From positions 1-64,000 of the forward strand of contig CAKKQC010000038.1 of NCBI GenBank assembly GCA_919901855.1: a stretch of DNA of 64,000 bases. The letters are read 5' to 3'. Origin of the DNA: a bacterium. Lineage in GTDB: Bacteria > Oederibacteriota > CAKKQC01. Below, piece by piece: positions 8,341 through 16,800 of the stretch. The notes under the pieces are model-generated. The model was not told the origin of the DNA. It saw only the letters and a program-made list of their open reading frames with translations, and searched no databases. The position numbers and the translations under genes are program-made. Numbering within the stretch: the first letter of the stretch is position 1; each line of letters opens with the position of its first letter.

Positions 8341-9189
8341 ATGACGGGGAAGACCATCGTGGTGACCGGAGCGAGCTCCGGGGTCGGCCAGGCGACGGCA
8401 CGTGAGCTGGCGCTCTTGGGGGCGCGCGTCGTCATGATCAACCGGGGCGGGCCGAAGGCGGACGCCACCCTCAAGGAACTGCAAAAGGCGCTCGGGCCCG
8501 ACCGGGTCGAGATGCTGACCGGGGACCTCTCCTCCCAGACTTCCGTCCGGGAGGTGGCGGCGAAGTTCCTGGAGTCGCACGACCGGCTGGACGTCCTGGT
8601 CAACAACGCCGGCATGATATTCCCGTCCCGCGAAGTCACGTTCGACGGTCTTGAGCGGACGTTCGCGTTGAACCACCTCGGGTACTTCCTCCTGACGGAA
8701 CTCCTCCTCGACCTCCTCAAGAAGAGCGCGCCCGCCCGGATCGTGAACGTCGCGTCCGAGGCCCATCGCATGGTCAAGGGGATGAACTTCGACGACCTCC
8801 AGTCGGCGAAGTCGTACCACCCGTGGAACGCCTACGGGCAGTCGAAGCTGGCGAACATCCTGTTCACCCGGGAGCTGGCCCGGCGGCTCGAGGGGACCGG
8901 GGTCACGGCGAACAGCCTCCACCCCGGGTTCGTGAGTACCGGTTTCGGGCGAGACCTGACCGGGATGCACCGGTTCGTCCTGGGGCTCCTGCGGCCCTTC
9001 GCCATGATCTCGCCCCAGCAGGGCGCTCGCACGCCGGTCTATCTCGCCTCGTCGCCCCAGGTGGAGGGTCTGTCGGGGCGGTACTACATCAAGCGCCGGC
9101 CCGCCTCGCCGTCGCCGGCGGCGCGGGATGATGCGGCCGCGCGGCGCCTCTGGGAGGTCAGCGTCCAGCTCACCCGCCCGATCGTCTAG
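8341..9189 (+). CDS. Short-chain dehydrogenase/reductase, retinol dehydrogenase-like
   Basis: 282 residues of the SDR superfamily. The nucleotide-binding motif TGASSGVG is at residues 9-16, NNAG at about 96-99, the active-site serine in IVNVASEAHR and the catalytic YGQSK near residue 161. The order, length and the LNHLGYFLLTELLLDLL block resemble eukaryote-like RDH/WWOX reductases, which commonly use NADP; this subgroup acts on varied aldehydes and ketones, and the true substrate is unknown. A strong AAGGAGG (8324-8330) sits about 10 bases before the ATG. It diverges from the GH2/NIF3 operon and converges on the GH94 gene with 12 bases between stops, so it is a single-gene unit. Confidence 0.88.
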   Translation: MTGKTIVVTGASSGVGQATARELALLGARVVMINRGGPKADATLKELQKALGPDRVEMLTGDLSSQTSVREVAAKFLESHDRLDVLVNNAGMIFPSREVTFDGLERTFALNHLGYFLLTELLLDLLKKSAPARIVNVASEAHRMVKGMNFDDLQSAKSYHPWNAYGQSKLANILFTRELARRLEGTGVTANSLHPGFVSTGFGRDLTGMHRFVLGLLRPFAMISPQQGARTPVYLASSPQVEGLSGRYYIKRRPASPSPAARDDAAARRLWEVSVQLTRPIV

Positions 9190-9201
9190 CCTCACGGGAG
9201 G

Positions 9202-11640
9202 TCAGCCCAGGTCGGCGATGACGGTGACGGTGCGGCCGGCGGGGGAGAGCGGGATCACGTTGCCGGCCGCGGGGGTCCCGTCCACGGTCAGCGAGGTCAC
9301 GCCTTTGCAGACGCCTTTCGGGTTCCGGACCTCGATGCGGTACTCCGTGCCCCGGAACCGTCGGGCGACCGTGAAGCCCGGCCAGCCCTTCGGGATGCAC
9401 GGGTCCACGACGAGCCCGTACCAGCCGGCCCGGATCCCGAGGATGCCCTCGGCGGCGGCTTTGAGGGTCCAGGCCGCCGTCCCCGTCAGCCACGAGTTCT
9501 TGGCCTCGCCGAAACACGGGGCGTCCGGTCCCGCGATCATCTGCGCGTAGGCGTAGGGCTCGCACCGGTAGGTCTCGATCGAGTCCTCCTTGGCCGAGGG
9601 GCAGATGCTGAGGTAGTACTCGAGCGCGCGGTCGCCCTCGCCGAGCAGGCACCACCCCAGGTGGATCCAGGTGTTGTTGTGGCAGAAGACGCCCGCGTTC
9701 TCCTTGACCCCCGGCGGATAGCTCGTGATCTCGCCCAGCTCGAGGTGGTACTCGGAGTACGCGGGCTGCTGGAGGACGACGCCGTGCGGCGTGAAGAGCA
9801 TCCGGTGGACGCTCTCGAGAGCACCGCGGGCGCGCCCGTTGTCCACCCCGGCTCCGCCGAGCACGCACCAGCCCTGGCTCTCGATGAAGATCTTCCCTTC
9901 GGCGCATTCCTTCGACCCGATGGGCCGGCCCTGGGAGTCGTAGGCGCGCCGGTACCATTCGCCGTCCCAGGCGGTATCCTCCACCACCGCGAGCATGGCG
10001 GCGCGGCGATCGTTCATCCGCGCCGCGTCGGCGTCGCGGCCGAGGAACGAGTAGAGATCCGCCATTTCGCGACTCGCGTGGAGGAAGAGCCCCGCGATCA
10101 TGACGCTCTCCGCCTTGCCCCCGGAGATGTCCCCCGCGGTCTGGAAGCTCTCGTTGGGTTCCTTCGAGAAGCAGTTGAGGTTGAGGCAGTCGTTCCAGTC
10201 CGCGTGGCCGATGAGCGGGAGCCCGTGGGGGCCCCGGTGGGAGAGCGTGAATGCGATCGAGGTCTCGAGGTGATGAAGGAGCGAGTCCGTGCTCCCCGGC
10301 CGGTCCGCGTACCCGCATGGCGCGTCCAGGATCGAGGCGTCGCCGGTCTCGCGGACGTACGAGCACGTGGAGAGAATGAGCCAGAGGTGGTCGTCGTAGA
10401 ACCCGCCCCCGACTTCGGCGTTGCCCTTCTTCGTGAGCGGCTGGTACTGGTGGAAGCAGGTGCCGTCGGCGAGCTGGGTGGCGGCGAGGTCCAGGATGCG
10501 CTGGCGGGCCCGGTCCGGGATCATGTGCACGAACCCGAGGAGGTCCTGGTTGCTGTCGCGGAATCCCATCCCGCGCCCGATCCCGGTCTCGAACAGGCTC
10601 GCCGACCGCGAGAGGTTGAAGGTGGCCATCACCTGGTACTGGTTCCAGGCGTTGACCATCCGGGCCAGGTGCTCGTTGGGGCACGCGACCTGGAATCCGT
10701 CGAGGAGCCCGGTCCAGAAACCGTTGAGCCTCCCGAAGGCCTCGTCCACGGCGCCGGGCTTCGCGTACTTCGCGACGAGCTCCCGGCCGAGCGTCTTGTT
10801 CATCACGAACGGCGCGTCGAACTTCGGCGTCTCGCCCTGATCGACATAGGCGAGGACGAACGCGAAGGTCTCCTCGGCCCCGGGGGCCAGGTCGAGCGCG
10901 ATCTCGTGGGCGCCGACCGGATTCCATCCGAACGCGCGGCTGTTCGTGCAGTGCCCGTTGAAGGGGACCTTTGCCTCGTGGAGCCCCTCGTGGACCCCGA
11001 CGAAGGCGTCGCGGCTCGTGTCGAATCCCGCGACCGGCTTCGTGCACCCGAAGAGCGTGTAGTGGTTGCGGCGCTCGCGATACTCGGTCTTGTGGAAGAT
11101 CGCGGAGCCCTCGATCTCGACCTCGCCGATCGAGTACGTGCGCTGGTAGTTCGAGGCGTCGTTGAGCGCCTCGTAGAAGCAGAACTCCTGGAACGAGAAC
11201 AGCCGTGGCGTCTTCCGCGCCCCGCTCCGGTTCCGGACGGTGACCCGCCAGACCTCGACCGTCTCGCCGGGCGGGATGAAGAACAGGCATTCGACCTCGA
11301 GGCCGCCTTTAGCTCCCGTGATCCGCGTGTAGCCCATCCCGTGGCGGCACTCGTAGGAGTCGAGGGCCGTCTTGACCGGCTTCCAGGCGGGGTTCCAGAC
11401 GGCCCCGCCGTCGTTCACGTAGAGACAGCGGCCCCCGGTGTCCAACGGCACGTTGTTGTACCGGTACCGCGTCAGCCGCCGCAGGCGCGCGTCCTTCCAG
11501 AACGTGTAGCCGCCGCCCGTGTTGGTGCAGAGCCCGAAGAAGTCCTCCTGCCCGAGATAGTTGAGCCACGGCAGGGGGGTGTCGGGGCGCGTTATCACGT
11601 ACTCGCGTTTCGCGTCGTCGAAGTGCCCGTAGGGGTTCAT
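9202..11640 (-). CDS. GH94 cellobiose phosphorylase-type enzyme
   Basis: 812 residues, the usual size for GH94. An N-terminal beta-sandwich (residues about 1-270; PWLNYLGQEDFFGLCTNTGGGYTF is the classic opening) is followed by an alpha6/alpha6 barrel. The catalytic aspartate is D484 in GHADWNDCLNL, preceded by RDSNQDLLGF and DGTCFHQYQPLTKKGN, which form the sugar and phosphate pocket. The family converts beta-linked disaccharides plus phosphate to a sugar 1-phosphate and a free sugar. The full-length match favours cellobiose or a related disaccharide over chitobiose, but specificity needs assay. There is no signal peptide, so the product is cytoplasmic. AGGA precedes the ATG. It diverges from a BadF/NAGK-type kinase across only 35 bases, which suggests joint regulation and possible phosphorylation of the released hexose. 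Confidence 0.92.
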   Translation of the reverse strand: MNPYGHFDDAKREYVITRPDTPLPWLNYLGQEDFFGLCTNTGGGYTFWKDARLRRLTRYRYNNVPLDTGGRCLYVNDGGAVWNPAWKPVKTALDSYECRHGMGYTRITGAKGGLEVECLFFIPPGETVEVWRVTVRNRSGARKTPRLFSFQEFCFYEALNDASNYQRTYSIGEVEIEGSAIFHKTEYRERRNHYTLFGCTKPVAGFDTSRDAFVGVHEGLHEAKVPFNGHCTNSRAFGWNPVGAHEIALDLAPGAEETFAFVLAYVDQGETPKFDAPFVMNKTLGRELVAKYAKPGAVDEAFGRLNGFWTGLLDGFQVACPNEHLARMVNAWNQYQVMATFNLSRSASLFETGIGRGMGFRDSNQDLLGFVHMIPDRARQRILDLAATQLADGTCFHQYQPLTKKGNAEVGGGFYDDHLWLILSTCSYVRETGDASILDAPCGYADRPGSTDSLLHHLETSIAFTLSHRGPHGLPLIGHADWNDCLNLNCFSKEPNESFQTAGDISGGKAESVMIAGLFLHASREMADLYSFLGRDADAARMNDRRAAMLAVVEDTAWDGEWYRRAYDSQGRPIGSKECAEGKIFIESQGWCVLGGAGVDNGRARGALESVHRMLFTPHGVVLQQPAYSEYHLELGEITSYPPGVKENAGVFCHNNTWIHLGWCLLGEGDRALEYYLSICPSAKEDSIETYRCEPYAYAQMIAGPDAPCFGEAKNSWLTGTAAWTLKAAAEGILGIRAGWYGLVVDPCIPKGWPGFTVARRFRGTEYRIEVRNPKGVCKGVTSLTVDGTPAAGNVIPLSPAGRTVTVIADLG

Positions 11641-11662
11641 CGTGAATTCCTGCCCACAAGGG

Positions 11663-11668
11663 TATCAT
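11663..11668 (+). promoter_or_regulatory. -10 element, leaderless
   Basis: TATCAT followed by exactly 7 bases and the ATG at 11676. The alternative ATG at 11667 overlaps the hexamer itself and is rejected as a start. Confidence 0.55.
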
Positions 11669-11675
11669 GGCGGGG

Positions 11676-12617
11676 ATGGAGAGGATGACCGGACTGTACC
11701 TGGGCGTGGACGGGGGAGGCAGCAAGACCGCGGGCGTGCTCGCGGAGGCGTCGGGCCAGGTCCTGGCGAGGGTCCGGCTGGGCGGGTCCGCGATCCTGGC
11801 GCAGATGCCGCCGCGCTCGCGGGAGGCGCTCGCGGGGACCGTGCGCTCGCTCTGCCGGCAGGCCGGGGTGCGCCCGGGGGACATCACGCGGGCGGGGGTC
11901 GGGCTCAACGGCATCGACTTCGGGTGCGAGTTTCCGGGCCAGCTCCGGCAGGTTTCCGCCGCGCTCGGGATCCCGGCGCGCAGGATCATCCTCGTCAACG
12001 ACGCGATCCCGGCGCTCTGGGGCGCGACCGACGAGCCCGCGGCGGCACTCATCCAGCACGGCTCCGGGTGGACGGCGGCGTGGCGGCGGCGACCCGGCGG
12101 CGAGCGCCTCTTCGACCACCTCGCGGCCGGGCATCCCTTCGACATCAGGTACGAGGTCCTGCCGCTCGTTTCCCGCATGCTCGACGGGCGGGCGGAGCGC
12201 ACGGCGCTCGCCGACCGGGTGCTCGGGTATTTCCGGGTGCCGGCCCGCCGCTGGCCCGAGGCGGTCTTCCGCGGGGCCCTGCCGTGGTCCCGGCAGAAGC
12301 TCATCCCGACCCTGATCTGGCGGGCGTATCTGGCCGGAGACCGCGGAGCGCTATGGCTTGCCCGCCGCGCGGCCGCGGACTACGCGGCCGCGGCGTGCGC
12401 CATGATCCGGAAGACCGGTTCCCCGCGCGCGTTCGTCGGGCTCGGCGGGGGGGTCATCAACGGCGCACCGGAACGTTTCCGGCGGCTCGTTGCCCGGCTG
12501 GTTCACGAACGATTCCCGCGCGCGCCGGTGGGCCGTCCGGCGCGGCCGCCCGAGATCGGGGCGGCGGTGATGGCCATGTCTACCGGCCGCCCGGGGGTTC
12601 TCCGCCCGAGAGAGTGA
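11676..12617 (+). CDS. BadF/BadG/BcrA/BcrD-type ATPase, N-acetylglucosamine kinase-like
   Basis: 313 residues of the ASKHA fold. The phosphate-1 motif LYLGVDGGGSKTAGVLAE is at the extreme N-terminus, with AGVGLNGIDF, ILVNDAIPALWG and ALIQHGSGWTAAW (phosphate-2 and adenosine regions) following, and VGLGGGVINGAPERF near the C-terminus. Bacterial relatives include glucosamine and N-acetylglucosamine kinases as well as the ATPase activators of benzoyl-CoA reductase. The glycan context and the absence of a cysteine-ligated iron-sulphur site favour a sugar kinase. The start at 11676 is preferred because TATCAT lies 7 bases upstream. The 3' end overlaps the convergent PorV-like gene by 38 bases. Confidence 0.82.
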   Translation: MERMTGLYLGVDGGGSKTAGVLAEASGQVLARVRLGGSAILAQMPPRSREALAGTVRSLCRQAGVRPGDITRAGVGLNGIDFGCEFPGQLRQVSAALGIPARRIILVNDAIPALWGATDEPAAALIQHGSGWTAAWRRRPGGERLFDHLAAGHPFDIRYEVLPLVSRMLDGRAERTALADRVLGYFRVPARRWPEAVFRGALPWSRQKLIPTLIWRAYLAGDRGALWLARRAAADYAAAACAMIRKTGSPRAFVGLGGGVINGAPERFRRLVARLVHERFPRAPVGRPARPPEIGAAVMAMSTGRPGVLRPRE

Positions 12618-13701
12618 CCTCGATCTCGGCCGCCTCGGTGTCGAACGACTGCCCCGTCGCGGGATCCACGGGCACCACTCTGTAGATGTAGCGCCCGGGA
12701 GTCCCGGTCAGTGCGATCAAGGGCTCCGCGGCCGGCCGTTCCGTCACCATGCTCCAGCGCTGATCCGCGGCCGGCTTCCTGTAGACGAAGTACGCGGCCG
12801 CCCGGCCGGTCCAGCGGAGCACGGGGACTCCACTCTCCTGCGCGACCTCGAGGTTCCGGATCAGGGGAACGTGCCGGCTGACGAACCGGGCCGAGAGTTC
12901 GAACCGCTGGGATGAACCCAGGTCGCCGGAGGACACGCTCGCGTAGTCCACGCGGAAGGCGACGCCGGGGGCGATCGAGGCCGGGGTGCGAAGCCCCACC
13001 CCGAAGGTCGGGCCGGCCGTCTGGCCCGTTCTCCAGCCGCCGCGCAGGCTTACGAGGTCGAACGCCGTGAGTTCGAGCCCGGCGTTCGTTCCGAAGGGAG
13101 CGTCCCGGCCGAGCCCCAGGTCCGCGGCCGCGACCCCCTTGAGGTCCGACCCGAGGTCCCGCCGCAGGCTGGTGCCCAGCACCCAGCGCACGGGAAGAGG
13201 CCGGCCCGCCCCCGCGCCAGCGGCCTCGCCTGCGTTGTCCATGAGCACACCGGCCCGCAGTCCCTCGACCGGGAGGTCCGCGAGCGCGCCGAGCGAGATC
13301 CCGATTCCGGCGAGCGACCCCCGGCTCAACTGCTGGTTGACGAACTTGAGGCTCCCCCCGGCCATGACCTGCCGGAAGCCGAGGGCGGGCCGCAGGGACG
13401 TGCCCCAGCCGGCCGTCAGGTAGAGGTCGCGGGCCGTCGTGGACCCCGCCGGTGCGCCCGGGAGCGAGTCCGGGCGCTCGGGGAACCTCGGAAGATCTCC
13501 GTAGTCTAGTGTGGCGACCCCGATTGCCAGGGTGCCGAGCGCGCCGAAGGGTTGAGCGTACCCGAGCATCTCGTAGCTCGTGTCGACGAGGTACTGCGTG
13601 TGCAGCGCGCTGATCTCGGCCGCCGGGAGTCCCGCCAACCCGGCGGGGTTCCACTCGAGCGCGTTGAGATCGTCCGCGAGCCCGGTGAACGCGCAGCCCA
13701 T
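12580..13701 (-). CDS. PorV/PorQ-like outer-membrane beta-barrel protein
   Basis: 373 residues from the first ATG. The opening MGCAFTGLADDLNALEWNPAGLAGLP matches the N-terminal signature of mature PorV/UPF0164 proteins (GMGGAFTALADDxxAxYWNPAGL), FadL-like barrels that in Bacteroidetes anchor type IX substrates. Alternating glycine-rich strands follow, and residues about 285-370 form an Ig-like tail. In this family a signal peptide precedes the signature. The upstream in-frame sequence (13702-13821) does encode one (VRLQGFLVAVAVAAPAAAG), but no ATG, GTG or TTG occurs before the next stop at 13867-13869. The real start is therefore unresolved. The upstream neighbour, a secreted repeat protein, ends just inside this extension, so the two are probably co-transcribed and functionally linked. 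Confidence 0.8.
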   Translation of the reverse strand: MGCAFTGLADDLNALEWNPAGLAGLPAAEISALHTQYLVDTSYEMLGYAQPFGALGTLAIGVATLDYGDLPRFPERPDSLPGAPAGSTTARDLYLTAGWGTSLRPALGFRQVMAGGSLKFVNQQLSRGSLAGIGISLGALADLPVEGLRAGVLMDNAGEAAGAGAGRPLPVRWVLGTSLRRDLGSDLKGVAAADLGLGRDAPFGTNAGLELTAFDLVSLRGGWRTGQTAGPTFGVGLRTPASIAPGVAFRVDYASVSSGDLGSSQRFELSARFVSRHVPLIRNLEVAQESGVPVLRWTGRAAAYFVYRKPAADQRWSMVTERPAAEPLIALTGTPGRYIYRVVPVDPATGQSFDTEAAEIEVTLSGGEPPGGR

Positions 13702-13821
13702 GGCCGCGGGCCGCGCGCCCGTCGGAATCCCGAGTCCGGCGCCGGCCGAGGTGCCCGGCCCCCCCGCGGCGGCGGGCGCGGCCGCAACGGCGACTGCGAC
13801 GAGGAATCCCTGGAGTCTAAC
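13702..13821 (-). other. In-frame signal peptide extension of the PorV-like gene without a canonical start
   Basis: Translation continues open upstream of the first ATG and gives a convincing hydrophobic export signal followed by GLGIPTGARPAA, the usual PorV linker. The codon at the natural beginning is GTT, directly overlapping the TAG stop of the preceding gene; an ATT occurs closer in. A rare start codon or a sequence error are both possible. Confidence 0.5.
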
Positions 13822-16800
13822 GGGACACCTCGAACTTCCCCCTGCGGAGGCCCCCGGCCGGGGCCTTCATGACCCAGAAGTAGACGCCGGGCGCGACCCG
13901 GGAGCCGGAGTCGTTGCGCCCGTTCCAGATCGCGAGCCCGATGTGGTCGCCCTTGACCGTCCGGACGAGGTTGCCCGAGGTCGTGTAGATGCCCACCTCG
14001 GTGAACGCCGGCATGCGCCGGAACTTGAGGCCTCCCATGAGCGCGGCGTCCGGGTCGAATGGCGTCGGGTAGACGATCGCGTCCCGGAGCGACCCCGCGG
14101 ACTCCGCGATGGACACGGGATTCGCCGTGGCCTCCGGCGTCGTGATCCCGGCCGCGACGGCGGTGTCGCGGAAGGTGACGATTCCGCCCCGGGTGGACCG
14201 GAACATCCACGAGAATGACGCCGACTCGCCGGGGCCCAGAGCCGCCACCGGGGCGGGCACGGGGCCCGTCAGTCTGACCACGGCGCCATCCCCGTCCACG
14301 GCCAGCGGGCCGGGGCCGGCGCCCGCGAGGACGAACCGTCCGGTGTTGCTCACGGTCATGACGAGCGAGATCTCGCGGTCGAGCTCGACGTCGGCCGGGG
14401 AGGCGACGAAGGACACGACGACGTAGCGCGGCGAGCCGATGGAGAGCGTCGAGGCCGCCGTCCCCGTCACGGTGCGCAGCGAGTTGGCGTCCGTGCCGTT
14501 GATGACCGCGGTACCAGTGGCGGCGCCCTCGGCGCCCGCCGTCAGCGTCCAGGTCCAGGTCACGGTCTGGCCCGAGTTCAGCCCGACGGGGACGGGCGGC
14601 GGCGAGGCGGTGACGGTCACGCCGCCGAGCCCGGAGAACGCGGGCACCGGCGGCAGGACCCCGAGGGCGGCAGCCTGCCCGGTGTTGGTGACGGTCAGCG
14701 TCACCAGTAGCGAGGCGCCCGTGTCTACCCGGCCTGGCAGGAACACGAGGGCGGCCGAGAAGGCGGCACCGGCCTGGATCGTGCCGGCCTGGTTCGTGCT
14801 CGTGAAGACCCGGGCGAGGCTGTTCGCGTCGTACCCGCCGGCCGAAAGGCTGAACGTGATCGGGCCCGCGCCGACGGGCGACCACGTCCACGCGAAGGTG
14901 GCGCAGGTCCCGCCCGGGATCGTGAGGGGGCCCGAAGGGGCCGGGCCCGTCACGGGGGTCACGCGGGACGGGTCCGATAGCGCGACGCCGGGCGCGACGA
15001 GCGTGGCTGCCGCCTCGCCCGTGTTCGAGACCGTGAGCCAGACGGTCGTGTATTGCCCGGTCGAGACGACGGCCGGCGAGATCGCGGAGGAGGCGGCGAG
15101 GGCGGCGGGGGCCTGGATCAGCTCCGTCGTCGTGACGACGGGACCGGTGGAGACCGTGAGCCCGGAGCCGGCATCCGTCCCCGTCACCGTCGCCGTGAGC
15201 CAGACGTTGCCGGGGAGGGTCCCCGTGAACGTCCACGTGAAGACGGCGCCGGTCGCCGCCGCGAGGACGAGCGGCGGGGCGGGGAGGGGGCCCGAGGCGA
15301 GCACGGCGCCGCCGGGCCCGCCCGCAGTGAAGGTGCCCGGCGTCACCCCGAGCGCCGTGGCCTCCCCCGTGTTCGTGACCGTCATGACGACGAGGAAGGA
15401 CTGCCCCGCGCTCCGGGGCGTTGGCCCGGCCTGGAGCGCGGCGAGGAGCCTGGCCGGGGTCGTGATCGAGGTGCCGGCCTGGCCCGTGCCCTGGACGGCG
15501 GGACCGCTGCACGAGACGCCGGAGGCCGTCAGGGAGAATGTCGCGATTCCGGAGCCGGAGGCGGAGAAGGTCCAGACGAAGGTCTGCATCCCGCCCGCCG
15601 GGACCGGCACGGGGCCCGCCGGGACAGGCCCCGAGATCAGGGCGGCCCGCGCCGGGGGGGAGACCGCGGCGGCCCCCGAGACGAGAGCGGCCGTGTCGGT
15701 GCCCGTGTTCGTGACCGTGAGCACGACGCTGAACCAGGAGCCGGTCGAGGCCGCGGGCTGGACGGACGCCGCCCCGGCGAGGACGGGGGCGAGCGAGAAG
15801 GACGTCGTGTTGCCCGGCTGCGCCGTCGACGCGCAGCCGGCGCTCCCGGCGGCGAAGGGCGCGTTCGGGACGGCGCCGGGCAGGCACGAGCCCACCTGTC
15901 CCGTGATCGTGAAGGTCAGGACAGCCGCGGGCGTGAACGAGAGCGCGTTGTGGGTCCAGGTAAAGAGCGTGCCCGACGCCGCCTGCGTGATTGCGGCCGC
16001 CGCCCACCCGCCCGGCTGGTCGCCCGCAGGGAGCGTGATCGCCGGGTTCAGGGTGTCCGTCACGGTCAGGCTCGTCAGCGTGGCGACGCCCGTGTTCGCG
16101 ACCACGATTCGGTAGGTGACGGGGCCGCCGGCGGTCGGGGAGGCCGGCGACCGGGTGTGGGTCACCGTGAGTCCCGCGGTCAGGGGCGCGACGGGACCCG
16201 CCACCCCGTTCGTGAAGCCGCGGTCCCCGGCGCAGACCGAGCCCGCCTCGACCCAGGCCGTGTTCGTGATCGCGCCGGGGGTGCACGTCACGCCCAGAAG
16301 CCCCGTGACCGTGAACGTGAAGCTCTGGCCGGGCGCGAGCCCGCCCGGGATCGTGGTCGCGGACCAGACGTATCGGGTGCCGGACGGGGCCACCCCCGTG
16401 ATCGCGGGTGCGCCCATGGACGCGGGCTGATCCGCGGCCTGGGCGATGAGGTCCGCCGGCACCGTGTCGGTCACGGTGAGGTCCGTGATCGTGGCGGCCC
16501 CGGTGTTGGTCACCCGGATCGCGTAGGCAACGGGGGTGCCCGTCGGCAGGAACGTGCCGGACGCCGGGACCTGGGTGAGCGTCCTGGCCACGCTCAGGGA
16601 CGCGGGCGAGACCACGGAGCCCACCGGGGGGACGTTGGCCGCGAACCCGGGAATCTCGGCGCAGTTGGTGGCGTCCCGCGCAGCGACGTAGGCCGTGTTG
16701 GAAACCGGCGTGGCCGCGCATACGAAGCCCATCCGGCCGTCGATCGTGATCGTCGCCACGCCCGCGGGTCCCGGAACCGCGGGCGCCAGGCCCAGCCCCG

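Noticed and set aside
11667-11675. ATG 11667 as start of the BadF/NAGK-type gene
   Set aside because: It lies inside the TATCAT hexamer; ATG 11676 has the 7-base spacing seen at other genes.
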